This document shows positions 49,746 to 53,920 of a stretch of 53,920 nt of DNA, piece after piece. The translations under genes and the position numbers were made by a program. The stretch comes from an uncultured Candidatus Poseidoniales archaeon. Lineage in GTDB: Archaea > Thermoplasmatota > Poseidoniia > Poseidoniales > Thalassarchaeaceae. Under the pieces are notes generated by a model that made no database searches, was not told the origin of the DNA, and saw only the letters and a program-made list of their open reading frames with translations. Where the stretch lies: NCBI GenBank assembly GCA_902573085.1, contig CACGHY010000007.1:1-53920 (forward strand), in the 5' to 3' direction. Numbering within the stretch: the first letter of the stretch is position 1; each line of letters opens with the position of its first letter.

Positions 49746-50780
49746 GTGCCTGTACCATCCGAATTACAGAAGGCTTGGGACGACGCAGTGGCCTTTGTCG
49801 AGGAAAAGAAAGACCCAGAAGGAGCTCTTGAAGCACTAAGGGTCGCATGGGGGAGTATCGAAAACGAGACTCAGAGGGCTAAGACACTAGCATTGGCTGC
49901 AGACGCAGGGACCGAACTAGGACTGATAGACGGCAAGAACCGTAAGTCGCACTGGCAGAAGGCGTATCGAAACTACAATAATGCACTGTCAATAAACTCA
50001 AAGAACAAAGAAACGCGCATCAAGATGAATAAACTTGCTTCAATGATGGACGAGGAGTCAATTTCACTAGGGCTCGGGTTTCAGATGTTTGACCAGGGAA
50101 ATCCCACCCCTTTGGGATTGCTGGTAATGATTCTCACTCTTGCGGGACTACTGGTCTCAGTCAAGCTGGTCTCTGAATTCTTTGACGAGTCCGACAATCC
50201 TCTGGTTTCAATGGAGGTGCAGTACGTCCAAAACGGTCAGACAATTACGGGTGAGATACAAATCGAGCTCTATCAGGACGAGGCGCCTATGCATGTTGAG
50301 AGCTTCCTTACCCATGTTGAGAGCGGCGCATATGTCGGAATAGAGTTCCATAGAGTGATATCAGAATTCATGATTCAGGGAGGGGATATCGAGAGCATGG
50401 GGGGGTCCGGAGGATATGCTGCACACTACTATGGTTGGTGCAATGGCGAGCAAATGCCCGAGTCACAATGTCCCGATAGGACGGACTACACCGTACCACA
50501 AGAACACGAGAACGGTCTGAAGCACACTGTCGGAGCACTGGCTGCTGCTCACGCAGGTCTGAACACAGACGGAAGCCAGTTCTACATCGTACCATCTGAT
50601 GGATCTGCTGGCCATCTCGATTGGGAGGCTGGAAAGGATTGCAGCAGGGAGAGTTGCCATACAGTGTATGGTTACGTAACCGACGGACAGAACCACGTTG
50701 ACGCTATCAGCAAGGTGGAAACAAACTCTAATCGACCAGTGGATCCTGTCAGAATCCTATCCGCTAGCGTAATCAACTGA
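49746..50780 (+). CDS. Membrane-anchored cyclophilin with N-terminal helical repeats
   Basis: This 344-residue peptidyl-prolyl isomerase starts at a GTG (no ATG nearby). Residues 1-110 are helical and look TPR-like (EGALEALRVAWGSIENETQR). A membrane helix (PLGLLVMILTLAGLLVSVKLV, about 118-138) follows, and the cyclophilin domain is at about 150-344. Cyclophilin motifs include FHRVISEFMIQGGD, HTVGALAAAHAGLNTDGSQFYIV and VYGYVTDGQNHVDAI. Two cysteine-bearing insertions (YGWCNGEQMPESQC and KDCSRESC) suggest disulfides, so the catalytic part probably faces outside with the repeats inside. It would help fold exported proteins such as the surface proteins of this window. Promoter-divergent from korA. 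Confidence 0.88.
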   Translation: MPVPSELQKAWDDAVAFVEEKKDPEGALEALRVAWGSIENETQRAKTLALAADAGTELGLIDGKNRKSHWQKAYRNYNNALSINSKNKETRIKMNKLASMMDEESISLGLGFQMFDQGNPTPLGLLVMILTLAGLLVSVKLVSEFFDESDNPLVSMEVQYVQNGQTITGEIQIELYQDEAPMHVESFLTHVESGAYVGIEFHRVISEFMIQGGDIESMGGSGGYAAHYYGWCNGEQMPESQCPDRTDYTVPQEHENGLKHTVGALAAAHAGLNTDGSQFYIVPSDGSAGHLDWEAGKDCSRESCHTVYGYVTDGQNHVDAISKVETNSNRPVDPVRILSASVIN

Positions 50781-50838
50781 TTCACTTCACTTAGTGAACT
50801 TCATGTACTCCTGACTTTTGGTTTAGTTTGGTGAGTTT

Positions 50839-53526
50839 GTGGGGGGTGACAATCCATTCGGTGCCAAGTCAGAGTTCGAGAAGTCCGATGGCACGATGGC
50901 CATATTCATGGACCTGCACTCCCTTGAGGAAAGGGGATTGTGCAAATTGGATGAGATCCCATTCTCTATCAGGATAATTCTTGAGTCCGCTCTGAGAAAA
51001 TGCGATGGATTCCTCGTGAACGAGGAAGATGTCAGGAGAATAGCCTCCTGGTCGCCAGAAATGAAGCCAGAGGAGATTCCTTTCAGCCCCAGTAGGGTCA
51101 TTCTACAGGACTTCACTGGAGTCCCTGCAATAGTGGATATTGCAGCACTTAGGGATGCAATGAAGGATCTCGGCGGCGATCCGGCGAAGGTGAACCCTCA
51201 AGTTCCTGTAGACCTAGTAATCGATCACTCCGTCCAAGTGGATGTATCCGGACTGTTTCCGGATGCCAGAGAGCGTAACTTGGAGATAGAATATGAGAGG
51301 AACTCAGAGAGGTACAAGTTCCTGAAATGGGGGCAATTGAGCCTTGACAACTTCCGGGCAGTCCCGCCTGGAAGGGGAATAGTGCACCAGGTGAATCTCG
51401 AATGGATCGCTAGCGTAGCCAGGGAGGAAGATGGAACCTGGATTCCAGACTCCTTAGTGGGAACCGACTCCCATACAACCATGATAAACGGATTGGGGGT
51501 TCTTGGTTGGGGTGTCGGGGGAATAGAGGCAGAAGCCGTGATGCTAGGACAGCCGATCTACATGCTGCTTCCAGAGGTTGTGGGTTTCGAACTAAGTGGA
51601 GAACTACAACCAGGAGTTACAGCGACTGACATGACTCTGAGAATAGTTGAGATGCTCAGGGAGCATGGCTGCGTTGGAAAATTCGTAGAGTTCCATGGCA
51701 AAGGACTCTCTAGCCTGAGTCTACCAGATAGGGCCACCATTGCAAATATGGCACCTGAGTATGGGGCAACATGCGGCTTCTTCCCCGTCGACCAGACCAC
51801 TCTAGACTACATGATACTCTCAGGAAGAGACACCGATCACGTGGAGGATGTGAAGCGATTCATGTCGGCTCAGGGACTATTCTACGATGAATCATCGACT
51901 ACCCCCAAATTCACATCGAATCTCGAATTGGACCTGAGAACTGTAGAACCCTCACTTTCCGGACCAAAGAGGCCTCAGGACAGAGTCTCACTTTCAGAAA
52001 TGAAGTCCCACTGGAGAGCCAGCCTAAATGCTGAGACGGGCCATCAGGGCCATGGGATTGACCCCAATAGGAACTCAGACTCGTCACCGATAGGAGGAAG
52101 GGGATGTGATTTGAATCATGGGGACGTAGTTATCGCAGCCATAACTAGCTGCACCAACACCAGCAATCCAAGTGTGATGATCGCAGCAGGGTTGATGGCC
52201 AGGAACGCCAGATCAAGAGGATTGCAGATCAAGCCCTGGGTTAAGCCCAGCCTAGCTCCTGGCAGCAGAGTCGTTACCGAGTACTACGATGCATCGGGTC
52301 TTTCCGATGACCTGGACTCTCTAGGATTCAGCGTAGTTGGCTATGGATGCACCACTTGCATAGGAAACTCCGGACCTCTGGATCCTGATATAGAGTCAGC
52401 AATAGACGATGGGGATCTGGTTGTGGGAAGCGTCCTCTCCGGGAATCGTAATTTCGAAGGAAGGATACATCAGAAGATCAAGGCGAACTACCTAGCTAGC
52501 CCACCTCTGGTAGTGGCCTACGCTCTGGCGGGAACATTGGACATAGACTTCAGCAAGGAACCCCTTGGCCTGGATGGTGCCGGAGAGCCTGTGATGCTGT
52601 CAGACATCTGGCCCAGTGATGATGAGATTCGCAGAACCGTAGAAGATGCCATTGGCCCAGAGATGTTCATCAGGCGATATTCAGACGTCCTAAGTGAGCC
52701 CAGATGGGACTCGATTCCTAGTGAAGCAAGCGAACTTTTCCCGTGGGACGAGGATTCCACGTACGTGCGACTGCCGTCTTTCTTCCAGGGAATCGAACCC
52801 GAACCATCTCCCGTAGAACCGATAGTGGATGCGAGGGTCCTAGTGAAGGTCGGCGACTCAGTTACTACGGATCATATCAGTCCTGCGGGGGCATTCCCCA
52901 GCAGCGGCCCAGCGGGCAAGTACCTGATGAGTAAAGGAGTCGAACCCCGAGACTTCAATTCCTTCGGGAGCCGTCGCGGCAATCATGAGGTAATGATTAG
53001 GGGGACATTCGCCAACATCAGGATGAGGAACCAGACCGCACCCGGAACCGAGGGAGGACTCACAACACACTTCCCAACCAACGAGGTGGTTTCCATACAC
53101 GAAGCCAGCGAAAGGTATCAATCAGAATCCACGCAACTAGTGGTATTGGCAGGTTCTCAGTATGGCTCCGGAAGCAGCAGGGACTGGGCTGCAAAAGGTA
53201 CCTTACTTCTTGGCGTCAGGGCCGTTATAGCCAAGTCATATGAGCGGATCCATAGGTCCAACCTGGTGGGAATGGGAGTTCTCCCACTAGCATTCTCCGA
53301 TGGGAGCGATGCAGAATCATTAGGCCTCGATGGCACCGAGCTCTACAGCATCCCTGCATCAGGTGATCTCGATCCGTTCTCCGAGATAATCGTAACAGCG
53401 AAGAAAAGGGACGGTACAGTGGTCAGCTTCCCTGTCATTGTCAGATTGGAGACTCCAGTAGAGGTCGATTACTACAGAAACGGAGGAATCCTGCAAACTG
53501 TCCTCAGGAACCTGGCAAAGAATTGA
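50839..53526 (+). CDS. acnA: Aconitate hydratase A
   Basis: This 895-residue monomeric aconitase interconverts citrate and isocitrate. Iron-sulfur cysteines are in AAITSCTNTSNPSVM (about residue 437) and GYGCTTCIGNSGPL (about 500). The substrate region has DSHTTMINGLGVLGWGVGGIEAEA. The C-terminal swivelling domain carries VTTDHISPAGAFPSSGPAG, GSRRGNHEVMIRGTFAN and AGSQYGSGSSRDWAAKG. The length and motifs match the AcnA/IRP1 type, full length and intact. The start is a GTG at 50839, preceded by GGTGAG at 50830-50835. It precedes a truncated ORF by two bases and follows the cyclophilin gene on the same strand. Confidence 0.96.
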   Translation: MGGDNPFGAKSEFEKSDGTMAIFMDLHSLEERGLCKLDEIPFSIRIILESALRKCDGFLVNEEDVRRIASWSPEMKPEEIPFSPSRVILQDFTGVPAIVDIAALRDAMKDLGGDPAKVNPQVPVDLVIDHSVQVDVSGLFPDARERNLEIEYERNSERYKFLKWGQLSLDNFRAVPPGRGIVHQVNLEWIASVAREEDGTWIPDSLVGTDSHTTMINGLGVLGWGVGGIEAEAVMLGQPIYMLLPEVVGFELSGELQPGVTATDMTLRIVEMLREHGCVGKFVEFHGKGLSSLSLPDRATIANMAPEYGATCGFFPVDQTTLDYMILSGRDTDHVEDVKRFMSAQGLFYDESSTTPKFTSNLELDLRTVEPSLSGPKRPQDRVSLSEMKSHWRASLNAETGHQGHGIDPNRNSDSSPIGGRGCDLNHGDVVIAAITSCTNTSNPSVMIAAGLMARNARSRGLQIKPWVKPSLAPGSRVVTEYYDASGLSDDLDSLGFSVVGYGCTTCIGNSGPLDPDIESAIDDGDLVVGSVLSGNRNFEGRIHQKIKANYLASPPLVVAYALAGTLDIDFSKEPLGLDGAGEPVMLSDIWPSDDEIRRTVEDAIGPEMFIRRYSDVLSEPRWDSIPSEASELFPWDEDSTYVRLPSFFQGIEPEPSPVEPIVDARVLVKVGDSVTTDHISPAGAFPSSGPAGKYLMSKGVEPRDFNSFGSRRGNHEVMIRGTFANIRMRNQTAPGTEGGLTTHFPTNEVVSIHEASERYQSESTQLVVLAGSQYGSGSSRDWAAKGTLLLGVRAVIAKSYERIHRSNLVGMGVLPLAFSDGSDAESLGLDGTELYSIPASGDLDPFSEIIVTAKKRDGTVVSFPVIVRLETPVEVDYYRNGGILQTVLRNLAKN

Positions 53527-53527
53527 A

Positions 53528-53920
53528 ATGACTCACGCAAAGCATCGAGGTTATACAATGGTAGAAGACGAATCCGAATCGGAAAATGGCCTTCCCGGAC
53601 CCCCACCCGATCCGTCCAGGGTCCCATCCATAGTAAGGAAAGTCGGTGACCTCAACCTGGCATCGAAGGCCGAAGAGCAAGGAATCTCGAAGAAGACTGA
53701 GCCAGACATCAAGGCGATAATGGAATTCCTGGACGAGATTGAGGACCCTGAACCCCTCAATAACAATCTCTCCGGGGATCCGATGGCAGAGTCCTGGCTC
53801 CAAATTCTCCTTACACTAATCGTAAGGGAGCATGGACACTCATCGTTGGATGTCGGGACAATAGAGCTCTTAGTGGGAGAGAGAATGAACAGAGAGAGAA
53901 TCGACCTGGAGATTTTCCTA
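53528..53920 (+). CDS. Unknown protein (partial, C-terminus beyond window)
   Basis: An open frame starts at the ATG at 53528, one base after the aconitase stop, and has no stop before the window edge (131 residues seen). A second ATG at 53558 could be the true start. The visible part is acidic (MVEDESESENG), then proline-rich (GPPPDPSRVPS), then helical and charged (AEEQGISKKTEPDIKAIMEF). I recognise no family. Close spacing suggests co-transcription with acnA. Confidence 0.6.
   Translation, partial: MTHAKHRGYTMVEDESESENGLPGPPPDPSRVPSIVRKVGDLNLASKAEEQGISKKTEPDIKAIMEFLDEIEDPEPLNNNLSGDPMAESWLQILLTLIVREHGHSSLDVGTIELLVGERMNRERIDLEIFL

Noticed and set aside
1-53920. Mobile elements, prophage, toxin-antitoxin or defence islands
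   Set aside because: I saw no transposase, integrase, restriction, Cas, Argonaute or toxin motifs, and base composition looks even by eye.

Overview
The window looks like ordinary chromosome from an aerobic, heterotrophic planktonic euryarchaeon. It most resembles Marine Group II/III (Candidatus Poseidoniales-type); that placement is inferred from gene content, without a phylogeny. The archaeal evidence is a CDC48/VAT AAA ATPase, RadA, Hel308, the KEOPS subunit Cgi121, RpoK (Rpb6), an NcsA/TtuA-type tRNA thiolase, PyrB plus PyrI, a RqcH/NEMF homologue and an archaeal-type initiator tRNA. Several genes have TATA-like boxes about 25-32 bases before a start codon, which fits leaderless transcripts. 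Others start behind GGTG or GAGG Shine-Dalgarno motifs. The aerobic and marine side shows in heme A synthesis (CtaA, CtaB), aconitase, a 2-oxoacid:ferredoxin oxidoreductase, an anchor-like protein usually found with succinate dehydrogenase, tryptophan 2,3-dioxygenase, and large secreted proteins rich in acidic calcium-binding repeats.

Layout. 1-2.7 kb (minus): a truncated respiratory membrane protein, a doubtful small membrane ORF and an aldehyde dehydrogenase. 2.8-9.5 kb (plus): CDC48 with a PRC-barrel protein, then a DUF4350-DUF58-membrane protein operon. 9.5-12.3 kb: a small membrane protein, NcsA and the overlapping pyrB-pyrI pair. 12.3-20.1 kb (plus): a HddA-like sugar kinase, an anchored surface protein, a membrane coiled-coil protein, tRNA-Gly(CCC), a small acidic ORF and a beta-propeller lipoprotein. 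20.1-28.6 kb: dihydroorotase, initiator tRNA-Met, RadA, an M3 peptidase, a zinc-ribbon protein, Cgi121, Hel308 and a hotdog thioesterase. 28.6-34.9 kb: an AspA/AstE-like deacylase, a 1293-residue secreted subtilase with composite calcium/metal-binding repeats, and a BASS transporter. 35-41 kb (minus): a LeuA-like synthase, CtaB, CtaA, RpoK, thiolase and tryptophan dioxygenase. 41-46.6 kb: a GNAT acetyltransferase, a frameshifted RqcH, an alpha/beta hydrolase, a Nudix-metallo-beta-lactamase fusion and a small membrane protein. 46.6-53.9 kb: tRNA-Gln(CTG), korB/korA, a membrane-anchored cyclophilin, aconitase and a truncated ORF.

How the genes work together. KorAB, aconitase and the respiratory anchor protein belong to an oxidative TCA cycle. 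CtaA and CtaB supply heme A for an aa3-type terminal oxidase. PyrB, PyrI and dihydroorotase give three proteins of pyrimidine synthesis. CDC48, RqcH, Cgi121 and NcsA cover protein quality control and tRNA modification. The subtilase, M3 peptidase, AspA/AstE-like enzyme, BASS transporter and thiolase fit a life on proteins and lipids.

I found no rRNA, CRISPR array, insertion sequence, integrase or prophage, and no convincing new multi-gene system. The observations most worth checking are the RqcH frameshift in a G9-A-G7 tract, the 93-94-residue composite repeats in the subtilase, the MoxR-less DUF4350/DUF58 operon, the anchored cyclophilin with cysteine-bearing insertions, and the Nudix-MBL fusion.
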